A stretch of DNA of 64,000 nt, from contig JAFAZH010000033.1 in the NCBI GenBank assembly GCA_019239895.1, positions 110,977 to 174,976 of the forward strand, given 5' to 3'. Position 1 is the stretch's first letter. Each line of letters begins with the position of its first letter. The stretch is from Abditibacteriaceae bacterium. Lineage in GTDB: Bacteria; Armatimonadota; Abditibacteriia; Abditibacteriales; Abditibacteriaceae. Of the stretch, positions 28,980 through 38,470 are shown piece by piece. The translations under genes were made by a program, and so were the position numbers. The notes below the pieces were generated by a model. That model had not been told where the DNA came from. It was given only the letters and a program-made list of their open reading frames with translations, and did no database searches.

Positions 28980-29930
28980 TTACCCTGCTTCTAAAGGCAT
29001 TGTCTCAAGCTTGTGGCGAAAATATTCCAGCGTTTCCTGCAATCCCTCTTCCAGGGTGACTTTAGGTTGCCAACCAAGAATGTGCTGCGCCTTGGTAATG
29101 TCGGGACGTCGCTGTTTGGGATCATCTTGGGGTAAGGGTTGGTGGACAATGGGCGAAGCGGAACCCGTTAACTTCTTGACCAAGTTAGCAAACTCTAAGA
29201 CAGTGAATTCAGAGGGATTGCCGATATTGACTGGCATGTTTTCTTGAGACATCATCAGGCGATAGATGCCATCCACAAGATCAGTCGCAAAACAGAACGA
29301 GCGGGTCTGCTGGCCTCCGCCGTAAACCGTTAAGGGGTCGCCTAGGATGGCTTGCTTGAGGAAATTGGGCACAATACGGCCATCATTGAGCCTCATGCGG
29401 GGGCCGTAAGTATTGAAAATCCGCACGATTTTGGTGTCAATATTATGAATACGGTGGTACGCCATGACAATAGCTTCGGCAAAACGTTTGGCTTCATCAT
29501 AGCACCCGCGCGGGCCAATGGTATTGACATTACCCCAGTATTCCTCGGTTTGAGGATGCACGAGAGGGTCACCATAGATTTCTGAAGTCGAAGCCAGCAG
29601 CAACCCGGCCCCTTTGGCACGCGCCAGGCCCAGAGCATTATGAGTGCCCAACGCACCCACTTTGAGCGTCTGGATTGGTAGCTCTAAATAGTCCACGGGC
29701 GAGGCGGGCGAGGCGAAATGCAAGATAAAGTCAACGTTGCCATCTATAAAGATGCCTTCGCTGATATTCTGCTTGCGAAAAGAAAAGCGGGGCGAGTCAA
29801 TGTGGCTGAGATTCTCCGGGCTGCCCGTGATGAAGTTGTCAACCGCCACCACCTCATGCCCTTCAGCTAAACAACGATCACATAAATGGGAACCCAGAAA
29901 CCCGGCTCCACCGGTAATAACAATTCTCAT
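28980..29930 (-). CDS. UDP-glucuronate decarboxylase-like extended SDR
   Basis: 316 residues. Rossmann motif GGAGFLG (7-13), catalytic YDEAK (144-148), [23 protein letters not shown] segment ([19 protein letters not shown]), and [11 protein letters not shown]; these closely fit UDP-xylose synthase (UXS), which converts UDP-glucuronate to UDP-xylose. Related 4-epimerases and dTDP-glucose dehydratases share the fold, but the SPASP and RSFC motifs favour UXS. Product would feed exopolysaccharide or LPS glycan synthesis, in line with the glycosyltransferases elsewhere in the window. Confidence 0.85.
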   Translation of the reverse strand: MRIVITGGAGFLGSHLCDRCLAEGHEVVAVDNFITGSPENLSHIDSPRFSFRKQNISEGIFIDGNVDFILHFASPASPVDYLELPIQTLKVGALGTHNALGLARAKGAGLLLASTSEIYGDPLVHPQTEEYWGNVNTIGPRGCYDEAKRFAEAIVMAYHRIHNIDTKIVRIFNTYGPRMRLNDGRIVPNFLKQAILGDPLTVYGGGQQTRSFCFATDLVDGIYRLMMSQENMPVNIGNPSEFTVLEFANLVKKLTGSASPIVHQPLPQDDPKQRRPDITKAQHILGWQPKVTLEEGLQETLEYFRHKLETMPLEAG

Positions 29931-30090
29931 TGGCGGCGATTTTACTCGATGATTAATTTAGATGGCAGTTTAGAACCCAGGGCTAGCACAGACTGTACAC
30001 TCTATACACTTAGAGAAGCAGTGGTCGAAACTATCAGCCAGTTTTGCGAATCCCGGAAAACTTGACCACAGTTTACCAATTTCAAGCTAC

Positions 30091-30990
30091 ATGACAGCAC
30101 TTTTTTCGACACCATTTATCAAGATGCAGGGCGCGGGCAATGACTTCATTGTCTTAGATGCTCTGTCCCACCCATTTCCTGATAATTTTGATTTCTCGGC
30201 GGCGGCCCTCGCCTGGTGTGACCGCCACTATGGGATAGGCAGTGATGGCTTGTTATTATTAGCGACACCAGAGGCACCAGTTCGCACTGCGGGGGCGGTC
30301 ATCAGGATGCGGATGTGGAACCCGGATGGCAGCGAAGACATGTGCGGCAATGGTTTACGCTGCATTGTGCATCTGGCAAACCGACGCGGCCATGTTAAGG
30401 ATTCTCAATTTATAGTGCAGACCTGGGCTGGCCTACGCACTGTAGAAGTTCTGACACGGGATAAAATTCGTGTGGCAATGGGCTTGCCAGACTTCAATCC
30501 AGCCACGATTCCACTGCAACTACCACCGGCACAAGCTGCTACTCGCGGTATGGAATATATGCTTGAGGTGGGAGGCAGACACATTCCACATGTAACCACA
30601 TTTTCTACGGGCAGCACCCATACCGTGATTTTTGTGCCAACTCTACCTGATGATGAGCCGTTTGGCCATTTGAGTCCACTGATTGAACATCATGCCTGGT
30701 TTCCTGAGCGGACTTCTATCATGTGGACGCAAGTTGTCAATGAGCATCAGCTTAAACTGCGTATCTGGGAACGGGGCGCGGGCGAGACCCTCGCCTGCGG
30801 AACGGGAGCCTCGGCAGCCGCCGTGGCCGCGCAGATTACCGAACGTTGCGGGCGGGGAGTAGACGTGCAGAGTCGCGGCGGCACACTGCATATTGAGTGG
30901 CAGCCTGGCACAGAAATTTTGATGGCTGGTCCGGCTCAGGTGGTGTTTGAAGGAGAAATCGCCGCTAAGGATGGGGATTATCGGGGATAA
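30091..30990 (+). CDS. dapF: Diaminopimelate epimerase
   Basis: 299 residues. N-terminal KMQGAGNDFIVLD, first catalytic cysteine in MCGNGLRC (Cys85) and second in LACGTGAS (Cys236), the pair that interconverts LL- and meso-diaminopimelate for lysine and peptidoglycan synthesis. The ERTSIMWTQVV and RIWERGAGET segments are also typical. The gene stands alone with a hairpin past its stop. Confidence 0.95.
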   Translation: MTALFSTPFIKMQGAGNDFIVLDALSHPFPDNFDFSAAALAWCDRHYGIGSDGLLLLATPEAPVRTAGAVIRMRMWNPDGSEDMCGNGLRCIVHLANRRGHVKDSQFIVQTWAGLRTVEVLTRDKIRVAMGLPDFNPATIPLQLPPAQAATRGMEYMLEVGGRHIPHVTTFSTGSTHTVIFVPTLPDDEPFGHLSPLIEHHAWFPERTSIMWTQVVNEHQLKLRIWERGAGETLACGTGASAAAVAAQITERCGRGVDVQSRGGTLHIEWQPGTEILMAGPAQVVFEGEIAAKDGDYRG

Positions 30991-31002
30991 AGGGGAATAG
31001 TT

Positions 31003-31043
31003 ACTGCGATGGCCCAGCAGCGGCTCTCTCCTACCATCGCAGT
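31003..31043. terminator. Hairpin between convergent dapF and S1-domain gene
   Basis: Arms ACTGCGATGG (31003-31012) and its complement (31034-31043) flank a 21-nt loop between two convergent genes. Likely bidirectional. Confidence 0.55.
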
Positions 31044-31077
31044 GTGTTACAAAGGCTTATCCCTCAGCTAATCGAAC

Positions 31078-31539
31078 TTAACGGGTTTTCTTACCGCCGC
31101 GCTTATTCTCAACGTTACGCTTGAGATCAGATAACCGCTCGGAGCTTGAACGCATAAAATCGTTCATTTTCTCTTCAAAAGAAGCCCGTGACTCACGGCG
31201 TGGCATGGGTGGCCCGTCGGCTTCACGCCGGTCGCCATCGCCACCGCCATCTGACGCTGCGCCATTATCAACGTTCTGGCGGGGTTTGATGGGCGGGTCG
31301 CCTTCATTGCGCGCCTGCTTCACCGAAAGCTCAACTTTGCCGCGTTCCCCGGTTGCCAGAATCTTTACGGTTACGTTATCGCCAACCGCAAAGTAATCGT
31401 TAACATCCCGCACGTAGTTTTGGTCAATTTCCGAAATATGAACCAAACCTGTGGTGCCATCCTCTAATTTGACCAGTACTCCGTAGTTTAAGAGGCGTAC
31501 TACGGTACCCTGCACAATCTGACCAACTTCAACTGCCAT
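31078..31539 (-). CDS. S1-domain RNA-binding protein
   Basis: 153 residues. A single S1 domain (residues 1-75: VEVGQIVQGTVVRLLNYGVL ... GLVHISEI ... VGDNVTVKIL) is followed by a charged, low-complexity tail ending in KRNVENKRGGKKTR. This matches the YugI/general-stress-protein-13 or polyribonucleotide-phosphorylase-like S1 proteins; it may associate with ribosomes or mRNA. Exact role unknown. Confidence 0.8.
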   Translation of the reverse strand: MAVEVGQIVQGTVVRLLNYGVLVKLEDGTTGLVHISEIDQNYVRDVNDYFAVGDNVTVKILATGERGKVELSVKQARNEGDPPIKPRQNVDNGAASDGGGDGDRREADGPPMPRRESRASFEEKMNDFMRSSSERLSDLKRNVENKRGGKKTR

Positions 31540-31858
31540 TCAGTTCGTTGTCTCCTTAGCTGAGGGATTTAAATTCACGCCCTGCCAAATCATGGCCAGA
31601 CGTATCCCGCTAACTTGATAATCATACACGAATTTCCCCGTTAAGAAAACCCATGTCACTATCACAGCCATTAAATTATACCCAATTAACGTAATCTTTA
31701 ATCCACATTTAATAAAATACTGGCTTTAAGGCCGACTCTTTCGCAGTACGATAATCTGGCATTATAGTAAAATGAGCAAAAACCGCCACGTCTTAATACT
31801 AACCACCATTCAAGGCGGCTTAGAGTGACAACGGGTGATGACGGCATCAGGAGGCAAT

Positions 31859-32737
31859 ATGCAAAGAGTAGCGATAGTAGTAGGAGTGGTTTTGCTATCC
31901 GGGTGGGCCAAAGTTGAGGCTGCTAATAACATCGCGTCTGGCCCCACCCAAGCACCACCAGTTCCTACGACAAAGGGCAACGCTCTAAAAGCGACTACTC
32001 ATAAAGCTCCGGCTGCCAAGCCCAAGAAGGCTAACCCGCCAGCAGCGGGAGCAGCAAATCCTGCTGTGCCAAAAGGGAGAGTGAAGTCCACCGTGACGGC
32101 TACTATTACCCAGCGGAGTCGGCTGGGTAATAGTAGCCCTATCACACCGCAATCCCCACCGGCAAACCCGGCACGACTTCAAGGCACTCCACAGCATAGT
32201 TTGCAACCAGGAGAACGGGCATTGCCGGTTTTGGTCGGGTGGAACGATGAGATGAATGATGCAGGGGCATGGCAGCAGGCGACTACCGCTAATCCGGTAG
32301 ATGTCTTTGGCACGCATCCGGGTTTACTAAGCCTGCGTCTGCCGCATGTGGCGCAAAATTTTCCTTATTCTTATCAATGGAGCGGTTTGCAACGGGATAT
32401 CACGGTTGATCTGGCGCACTATCCGGTTGCAATAGCACGCATTAGCCAACTCCAAGAGGGCAGTTACGCGCAAATTCGCATTGTTGAGCATGACTATACA
32501 GGTCACGAAGTGCAAACTTGGACGACTCAAGCTCTGACCTCTCCAGGACTGGCGATCCTGGATATTGGCAAAGAGTGGGGCGTGGCCGATACGCGGCGCT
32601 TTACGCTCCAGATGATTGTCGGCGGCCCACTCTACGGAGCCTCGTGCGACTATGATTGGGTGCGCTTCGTCAACCGCGAAGAAGTGCCTTTCTTGCAAGC
32701 GCACCCCAATTGGCAACAAGTCGAGTTAAGACCATAA
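31859..32737 (+). CDS. Secreted protein with C-terminal beta-sandwich
   Basis: 292 residues from the ATG at 31859, which has AGGAGG 4 nt upstream; the earlier ATG at 31835 lacks this. A signal peptide (AIVVGVVLLSGWAKVEA) is followed by an Ala/Pro/Lys/Thr-rich linker to about residue 110 and a globular domain (LLSLRLPHVAQNFPYSYQWS ... FTLQMIVGGPLYGASCDYDW) that looks like a carbohydrate-binding or galactose-binding-like sandwich. I do not recognise a specific family. Confidence 0.65.
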   Translation: MQRVAIVVGVVLLSGWAKVEAANNIASGPTQAPPVPTTKGNALKATTHKAPAAKPKKANPPAAGAANPAVPKGRVKSTVTATITQRSRLGNSSPITPQSPPANPARLQGTPQHSLQPGERALPVLVGWNDEMNDAGAWQQATTANPVDVFGTHPGLLSLRLPHVAQNFPYSYQWSGLQRDITVDLAHYPVAIARISQLQEGSYAQIRIVEHDYTGHEVQTWTTQALTSPGLAILDIGKEWGVADTRRFTLQMIVGGPLYGASCDYDWVRFVNREEVPFLQAHPNWQQVELRP

Positions 32738-32763
32738 AACACTGCCCTCTAATTAAAATATGG

Positions 32764-32880
32764 AGATGGGAAGCCAAACTGCGTTACGCCAGGCTGCGCC
32801 GCGCCAGCTTACGCTATTTGGCTAAACAATAGCGTAAGCTGGCGTATGAAATTAGCGCCGCCGCAGGCATGGCGTCCCAT
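32764..32880. repeat. Nested inverted-repeat element between convergent genes
   Basis: Outer arms GATGGGAAGCCA and TGGCGTCCCATC pair with one mismatch. Inside, CGCCAGCTTACGCTATT (32802-32818) pairs perfectly with 32828-32844 around a 9-nt loop. It may be a MITE remnant or double as a bidirectional terminator. Confidence 0.6.
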
Positions 32881-32893
32881 CCAAATTTCAGGT

Positions 32894-33898
32894 TTAAGCG
32901 CGAGGATGGGCTTTGAGGTAGCTGGCGCGCAGGTGTTGGGTCTCGACATGGGTATAAATCTCAGTCGTGGTGATGTTGGCGTGTCCTAACATTTCTTGAA
33001 TGGCACGCAAATCGGCCCCACCTTCTAAGAGATGAGTAGCAAAGGAATGGCGCAGAGTATGGGGTGAGACCCATTCCGGCAGCCCTGCACGTTGCGCATG
33101 AAACCTGACAATTTGGTACAGGGTGATGCGGGATAGAGGTTGTCCCTCGTCGCCAATAAAGAGCAAGGAAGAGGGACGGCGCGCGATTTTAGGAGCCAGT
33201 AGCTTGGGACGGGCAAAAGACACATACTCAGTGATAGCTTGCCGGGCCACCTCACCCAGTGGCACAACGCGCTCCTTATCACCTTTGCCCTGGCAACGCA
33301 CGAAGCCATTTTCCAAATCCAGGTCTTGAGCACGCAAGGCGCATAACTCCGAAGCGCGTAAGCCACTGGCATAAAGAAGTTCCAGCAAGGCGCGATCCCG
33401 CACCCCACCCGGCTCTCCAGGCGCGGGAGAAGCCAACATCGCCTGCACCTGCTCGACCGAAAGCACATGCGGTAAGCGGCGTACGGTATGCGCTCCATCA
33501 AGCTTGGCCGCAGGGTCAGGATAATCGCGCTCCCGTGCCAGGAACTTATGCCAGGAACGCACTGCCGCCAGTTTACGGGCCACACTGGCATTGGAATAAA
33601 CCCGCCCCTCGGTGGCCGGATTAGGCCGCGCCGCCCGTAATTCGTGCGCGAAACGTAAAACATGCGAAGGCTGCACCTCACACACGGCGGCTATTCCGGC
33701 ACTGCACAGCCACGCTGCATATTGAGCCAGGTCTCGCGCATAAGCCTGCGCCGTGTTCTCGGAAAAGCCACGCTCAATACGGGTATGATCTATAAATTCT
33801 TCAACATCGCGCTCAAAATCCACCATAATCTGCGCATGGCGCGCCTGCTGCGCGGGCGTCATGGTGTCAATCGTGGTTTTGTCGGATTTCTTCGGCAT
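32894..33898 (-). CDS. Tyrosine site-specific recombinase, XerC/XerD type
   Basis: 334 residues. A SAM-like N-terminal domain (EEFIDHTRIERGFSENTAQAYARDL) precedes the catalytic domain with Arg in SGLRASELCALR, Lys in QGKGDKERVVPL, HTLRHSFATHLL, LGHANITTTEIYTHV (His and the nucleophile Tyr). This matches the housekeeping Xer recombinases that resolve chromosome dimers. The N-terminal extension of about 25 residues is longer than usual. Whether it is XerC or XerD cannot be decided from the sequence alone. It is outside the element, so it is not its integrase. Confidence 0.88.
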   Translation of the reverse strand: MPKKSDKTTIDTMTPAQQARHAQIMVDFERDVEEFIDHTRIERGFSENTAQAYARDLAQYAAWLCSAGIAAVCEVQPSHVLRFAHELRAARPNPATEGRVYSNASVARKLAAVRSWHKFLARERDYPDPAAKLDGAHTVRRLPHVLSVEQVQAMLASPAPGEPGGVRDRALLELLYASGLRASELCALRAQDLDLENGFVRCQGKGDKERVVPLGEVARQAITEYVSFARPKLLAPKIARRPSSLLFIGDEGQPLSRITLYQIVRFHAQRAGLPEWVSPHTLRHSFATHLLEGGADLRAIQEMLGHANITTTEIYTHVETQHLRASYLKAHPRA

Positions 33899-33952
33899 GA
33901 GTTAGTTGTTTTATAAGGACAAGTTAAAGTCTAAACCGACCCTTAAAGATTG

Positions 33953-34081
33953 AGTAGTGTCATTCTGAGCACAGCGAAGAATCTACTCCCTGTGTTCTTA
34001 GAGTTATATTTGTGCGATCAACCATACATCTAAGAAGACTCCTACCAGATTCTTCGCTGCGCTCAGAATGACACTGCTACT
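33953..34081. repeat. MITE-like inverted repeat, copy 2
   Basis: Arms of about 28 bp (33957-33984 and 34047-34074) pair with one mismatch; the inner end reads AGATTCTTCGCTG and the outer end CAGAATGACAC. Shares its core with 16660-16767. It lies between xer and tyrS. Confidence 0.8.
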
Positions 34082-34129
34082 CATAGACTTTCATTTATAG
34101 GGGTGTCGCAGTTATAAGCAGTTTTATCC

Positions 34130-35401
34130 TCAACCAACTTTGACGCGAGCATAACGACGCTTGCCCAGCTTAATTATCATGCCATTGTGGGGAACCACTG
34201 TCTGGTTAAAGTCCCCTACTCGCTCCCCATCAATAGAAACTGCATTCTGGCCGATCAGTCGCTTGGCTTCACCGCCGCTCACGTCAAAGACACGTCTTAG
34301 CAGTTCTACAACGCCCACGGGTTCTGCGGCCAACTCAACTTCTGGCATCTCGTCGGGCACTTCACGCTGGGAAAACTGCTTTTCAAAGGATACCTGGGCT
34401 TCTGTGGCAGCAGCAGGACTCCAGTATTGCGCGACAATATCACGCCCTAATCGCTTTTTAGCATCCATCGGATGCCCGGCCAAGAGGGTTTCAACTTCAT
34501 CGAGAGGAATGTCGGTGCAAAGCGTGAAGTAATTACGCATGGCGTCGTCGGGAATGCTCATGACTTTGCCAAACATTTCGGCTGGCGGGTCATTGATGCC
34601 AATGTAATTGCCTAAGCTCTTGCTCATTTTCTGCACGCCATCAGTGCCCACCAAGAGGGGCATTAGGAGTACAACCTGGGATTCCTGGCCACTGGTACGC
34701 TGTAATTCGCGGCCTACCAGGTTATTAAAGCGTTGATCGGTGCCACCCAACTCGACATCGGCGTTAATCATCACGGAATCCCAGCCCTGACATAGGGGGT
34801 AAAGAATTTCGTGCAGACCAAGCGGCTTATTGGTGCGGATGCGTTGCGCAAAGTCCTCGCGCTCCAAAGTTTGCGCCACCGTGTATTTGGCTGCTAATTT
34901 AATGACTTCGGCGAAAGTCATGCTGCCCAACCAGTCGCCGTTAAAATGCACTTTTGTCTTAGATCGGTCTAAAATCCGGTACAGTTGTTCCTGATAGGTG
35001 TGGGCATTTTCTTCGACCTGGGCACGGGTGAGTTGAGGTCGGGTCTTGGATTTACCCGTGGGGTCGCCAATCTGGGCTGTGAAGTCACCGATAATAAGGT
35101 GCGCTTCATGGCCTAAGTCTTGAAAAGCGCGTAATTTCTTGAGCACGACGGCAAAGCCGAGGTGAATATCGGGGGCGGTGGGGTCAAGGCCCAACTTAAT
35201 GCGGAGTGGCTTGCCCTCGCGTTGCGACTTGAGAAGCTTCTCGCGGAGTTCCCCCGTGGAGATAATATCATCTGCGCCACGCGAGAGGCGCTTGAGTGCC
35301 GCTTCAATGGCGGGATTGGGTTCAGTATTGTCAGTATTGGCTGCGTCGTTAGATGCTTGATGGTGTTGTGATTCGTGTTGATTGTCCTGCATAGCGTCCA
35401 T
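34130..35401 (-). CDS. tyrS: Tyrosyl-tRNA synthetase
   Basis: 423 residues. HIGH-type motif DIHLGF, the tyrosine-pocket ELGGTDQRFN, KMSKS in VQKMSKSLGN, and a C-terminal S4 domain (EAKRLIGQNAVSIDGERVGD) are all present. It belongs to the TyrZ-like subfamily rather than the E. coli TyrS type (HLGF rather than HLGH). The N-terminal 35 residues are Asn/His/Gln-rich and may not be translated; ATGs at 35401 and 35392 are both possible. Confidence 0.94.
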   Translation of the reverse strand: MDAMQDNQHESQHHQASNDAANTDNTEPNPAIEAALKRLSRGADDIISTGELREKLLKSQREGKPLRIKLGLDPTAPDIHLGFAVVLKKLRAFQDLGHEAHLIIGDFTAQIGDPTGKSKTRPQLTRAQVEENAHTYQEQLYRILDRSKTKVHFNGDWLGSMTFAEVIKLAAKYTVAQTLEREDFAQRIRTNKPLGLHEILYPLCQGWDSVMINADVELGGTDQRFNNLVGRELQRTSGQESQVVLLMPLLVGTDGVQKMSKSLGNYIGINDPPAEMFGKVMSIPDDAMRNYFTLCTDIPLDEVETLLAGHPMDAKKRLGRDIVAQYWSPAAATEAQVSFEKQFSQREVPDEMPEVELAAEPVGVVELLRRVFDVSGGEAKRLIGQNAVSIDGERVGDFNQTVVPHNGMIIKLGKRRYARVKVG

Positions 35402-35491
35402 TTTAGGGAATAAATGAGGCTGTCACAAGGTTAAATGCCTTAAATCAAGCTCTTCTGGAACGCAACTATCGCTACGGCGTTCGATTAGCCG

Positions 35492-36034
35492 ATGCCGGTA
35501 TCTAACAACGCAACAGCTTTCAAGCCACCAACAGCCCGCGCCATCCACAAGGTTAACCAATTGCTCATAGAGCATTATGGCACACGCACGGTCGAGACTC
35601 GTGACCCGCTCGATGGCCTTATCCTTATTATCTTGTCGCAGGCTACTAATGACCTGAACTGCGACCGCGCCTTTCGCTCTCTTAAAGAAAAGTTCCCCAC
35701 CTGGGACGCCGTGTTAGCTGCGCCCGCCCAGGAAATCGCTGATGCTATCCGCTTTGGGGGTTTAGCTAACCAGAAAGCGGCGCGGATTCAGGAGATTTTA
35801 CGTCAGATTAAGGCGGAGCGCGGCACTCTCGACCTCTCCTGGATGCACGGGGCCACGGCCCAGGAATGTACGGCCTACCTCTCAAAATTTCATGGCGTCG
35901 GCCCCAAAACCATCGCCTGCGTGTTAGTGTTCTTCCTCAATAAGCCCGCTTTTCCCGTAGATACGCATGTACATCGCGTCACGAGTCGCTTAAAACGTGT
36001 AACACCTTATTTACCCTATGAAACAGCCATTTGA
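35492..36034 (+). pseudogene. nth: Host endonuclease III gene, 5' part, interrupted by the element
   Basis: 180 residues. The HhH-GPD fold is clear: LSQATNDLNCDRAFRSLKE, the helix-hairpin-helix with catalytic Lys in FHGVGPKTIACVL, and Asp in FPVDTHVHR. Normal similarity ends at VTSRL, and the last ten residues (KRVTPYLPYETAI) come from the element. The iron-sulfur loop with its four cysteines is missing here and is found at 62990-63303, in the frame expected if the two parts were joined at TCACGA. Restored reading: HRVTKRLGWVRPQ. The truncated protein is probably inactive. Its stop lies 17 nt past the start of the next nth gene. Confidence 0.88.
35969..36000. other. attL junction of the integrated element
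   Basis: Host nth sequence up to the core TCACGA (35979-35984), then the element arm GTCGCTTAAAACGTGT (35985-36000), which is the exact reverse complement of the arm at the right end. Confidence 0.85.
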
Positions 36035-36689
36035 CCCGGACATCGCCTTTCCGCGCATTGAAGCCGCTATCGCTCCGTTTCCTAAAGCTGGCCTCAGTCT
36101 GTTGATGGATGAAGGGCATACGACGGCCTTTGAGCAATTGGTAGCGTGTATCATCTCCATTCGGACACTTGACGAGATAATGCTACCTGTTGCCCGTCGT
36201 CTGTTCGAGGCCGCTCCCACCCCCCACGCGATCAGCGAACTTTCACCGGAGACTATCGAAACTCTCATTTACGGCTGTGGCTTCCATAAAGGGAAGGCTA
36301 AGCAAATCCACGCGATTGCTCAACAGGTCGTCAATGAATACGATGGCGTCTTGCCCTGCGACCTTAATGTTTTGCTCTCATTACACGGTGTTGGGCCAAA
36401 ATGCGCTCACCTGGTTTTGAGCATAGCCTGTGGCCAGGAGTATATTGGCGTAGACACTCATGTTCACAGAATTTCTAACCGCTGGGGTTATGTGGTTGGT
36501 AAGACGCCGGAGAAGACGCTGGCCGCTCTGGAAGCCAAATTGCCACGCAAACACTGGAACGCTATCAATCGGCTGTTAGTGCCCTTTGGGAAGAACATCT
36601 GCACCCCTATTGGGCCGAAATGCCCCGCGTGCCCTGTGTTGGAAATGTGTCAGCAAGTCGGCGTCAAAGAGCGCCCCAGTGCCAAATAG
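36018..36689 (+). CDS. nth: Element-borne complete endonuclease III
   Basis: 223 residues and complete: TTAFEQLVACIISIRTLDE, helix-hairpin-helix with catalytic Lys in LHGVGPKCAHLVL, Asp in YIGVDTHVHRISNRWG, and the [4Fe-4S] loop C-x6-C-x2-C-x5-C (CTPIGPKCPACPVLEMC). It removes oxidised pyrimidines and cleaves abasic sites. It lies inside the element, right after attL, and its ATG overlaps the 3' end of the truncated host nth by 17 nt. There is no Shine-Dalgarno, so it is probably transcribed from the host nth promoter and translationally coupled to the truncated gene. It is clearly a different subfamily from the disrupted host gene. Confidence 0.9.
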   Translation: MKQPFDPDIAFPRIEAAIAPFPKAGLSLLMDEGHTTAFEQLVACIISIRTLDEIMLPVARRLFEAAPTPHAISELSPETIETLIYGCGFHKGKAKQIHAIAQQVVNEYDGVLPCDLNVLLSLHGVGPKCAHLVLSIACGQEYIGVDTHVHRISNRWGYVVGKTPEKTLAALEAKLPRKHWNAINRLLVPFGKNICTPIGPKCPACPVLEMCQQVGVKERPSAK

Positions 36690-36715
36690 CGCCGCCCCCT
36701 TCCCTAACGTCCGTG

Positions 36716-38395
36716 TCACTTAAACGGCAGTGAAGCTTCTGCTGAGGCTTCAACCCTGATAACAAGCTCTTGCCCCTGGGCAACGGAAGCTACCAGGTGC
36801 GTGCCATTATCGAAAGAGGCGAAGGTTATCTCAAAACCGTTCTCCGTGGGGTAGATATACTCAATAATTTTCAACAGATAGGCGTTTTTCTCACTGGTTA
36901 GAATTTCCTCTTCTGACGTATCGAGAATAGCCTCTACATCCTGCATCGCTTGCTGTATCAGGGTGGCCTTGTCTTGAACGGCCCATACCTCAGAGCGGGT
37001 GCGTTCGTAATCCTCTAATTGGTTCTGTAGCCTGGTGCGCTTTAAGGCGAGATCGCGGAGCAGCGATTCGTAAACCGTTGTGCTGGCACCGGCTTCAATA
37101 CCTTGAATTTGGGCTTTAGCGGTTGCCAGTTCTTCCCTTGATAAGTCGCTTAATTCCCGTTTGAGCCTTTGATACTCCTGCTCAGAAAAAGCATTGCTGA
37201 GAGTTAATTGATAGGCTTGATAGGCTTCCTCTATAACCTGGGGATGGCTCATCACCTTTTTAACCGCTTCAATTATCAGGGATTCCGTATTCCCAGCATG
37301 GTAGTGCTTATTATTGCAGACGTGCCGTGCAGCATTGGAGCCGGGGTAATACTCCTTACACATATAGTTGCTGACCTTGCGGGCACCGTAGCGATGACGC
37401 CCAATCATCACTTTTCGGCAGGTAGGGCAGCGCATCATACCAGTAAGTAAGCAGCGGTATTCAGTGCGGGTAGACAACTTGGCTCTGTTTTCCCGGCTGA
37501 CCTGCTGGCACTTATCCCAAATCTGTTTGCTGACAATGGCCGGGCACGGAATGCGTATCCATTCCTCTTCTGGCACCGCTACCTTATAACTGCGACTCTT
37601 GAGGCCGCGCAAGGCCCGGCTTTCGTCAGTAATCCATTTGAACCGCCCAAAGGCTGCCAATCCATAATAAGCGTGATTGCCAAACATATCCTTGAGATTG
37701 GTAGGAGTCCAGCACCTTCCCCCGCCAGCGGTTGGCACCCCCGCGTTTTGTAGCCAACGGCAGAGACTATGATAAGACTCGCCACCGGCCCGCCGCAGAA
37801 ACGCCTGCTCCGCGTATGTAGCGCGTTCCTCAACAAGAATATATTTACCCACCTGCTCAGGCGGATAGGTGCCTCGAATGATGTCATTATGTTTGGGGAT
37901 GTAGTAGCCAAAGGGCGGCTGACGGCTGGGCTGGATGCCCTCAGCAGCGCGACGGCGACGGCCACGGGTAGTCCGGTCTTTAATGACAGCCTTTTCTAAG
38001 ATGGCAAAGTCACCCGTGACATTCAGGCTAAATTCCCCTAATGGCGAGTCTTCATAAGTGACATCCCAAAAGATAAGTTTGGCCCCGGCGTCTTTAATGC
38101 GCTTGAGTATCAAAGCTTGTTCGGCTCGATCATTGCGAGTGAGGCGAACCAGGTCTTTTACAATTAGGCAGTTGGCCTTTCCCTCTTCTAAAGTCCTAAG
38201 TGCATCCTGCAAACCTTTACGTGTCAGGTAGAAGCCGCCCGAATCGGCATCCTCAAAGTAGGCAACCATTGAGGCACTCATCTCTTTGGCCTTCTGATGG
38301 TTGCCTGAAAATTGGTCGCGCAGACTGGTTCCCGACTTCTCTTGTTCATCGGTAGACACGCGCCCGTAGCCGACTGCTCGTAAGCCCTCTTTCAT
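36716..38395 (-). CDS. Large serine recombinase (element integrase)
   Basis: 559 residues. Resolvase catalytic domain (1-155) with nucleophile Ser14 in VGYGRVSTDEQ and the active-site arginines in IVKDLVRLTRNDR; recombinase domain about 165-290; zinc ribbon about 325-375 (MRCPTCRKVMIGRH ... CKEYYPGSNAARHVC); then a coiled coil about 405-470 and a short C-terminal domain. This order is standard for large serine integrases such as those of phages and ICEs. GGAG lies 7 nt before the ATG. It is placed 350 bp from attP's left half, with convergent nth between, and nothing else in the element could integrate it. Such enzymes usually need a separate excision factor; none was identified. Confidence 0.93.
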   Translation of the reverse strand: MKEGLRAVGYGRVSTDEQEKSGTSLRDQFSGNHQKAKEMSASMVAYFEDADSGGFYLTRKGLQDALRTLEEGKANCLIVKDLVRLTRNDRAEQALILKRIKDAGAKLIFWDVTYEDSPLGEFSLNVTGDFAILEKAVIKDRTTRGRRRRAAEGIQPSRQPPFGYYIPKHNDIIRGTYPPEQVGKYILVEERATYAEQAFLRRAGGESYHSLCRWLQNAGVPTAGGGRCWTPTNLKDMFGNHAYYGLAAFGRFKWITDESRALRGLKSRSYKVAVPEEEWIRIPCPAIVSKQIWDKCQQVSRENRAKLSTRTEYRCLLTGMMRCPTCRKVMIGRHRYGARKVSNYMCKEYYPGSNAARHVCNNKHYHAGNTESLIIEAVKKVMSHPQVIEEAYQAYQLTLSNAFSEQEYQRLKRELSDLSREELATAKAQIQGIEAGASTTVYESLLRDLALKRTRLQNQLEDYERTRSEVWAVQDKATLIQQAMQDVEAILDTSEEEILTSEKNAYLLKIIEYIYPTENGFEITFASFDNGTHLVASVAQGQELVIRVEASAEASLPFK

Positions 38396-38470
38396 GCGTC
38401 AACTCCCACTGCCATTAGATACATTTTGCACGGTTAGAAGTAGAAACGGGTCATGTCCCGTTTTCGGAGT

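Noticed and set aside
32894..33898. Xer-type tyrosine recombinase as the element's integrase
   Set aside because: It lies outside the element boundaries, looks like a housekeeping Xer protein, and the element has its own serine recombinase with a matching att structure.
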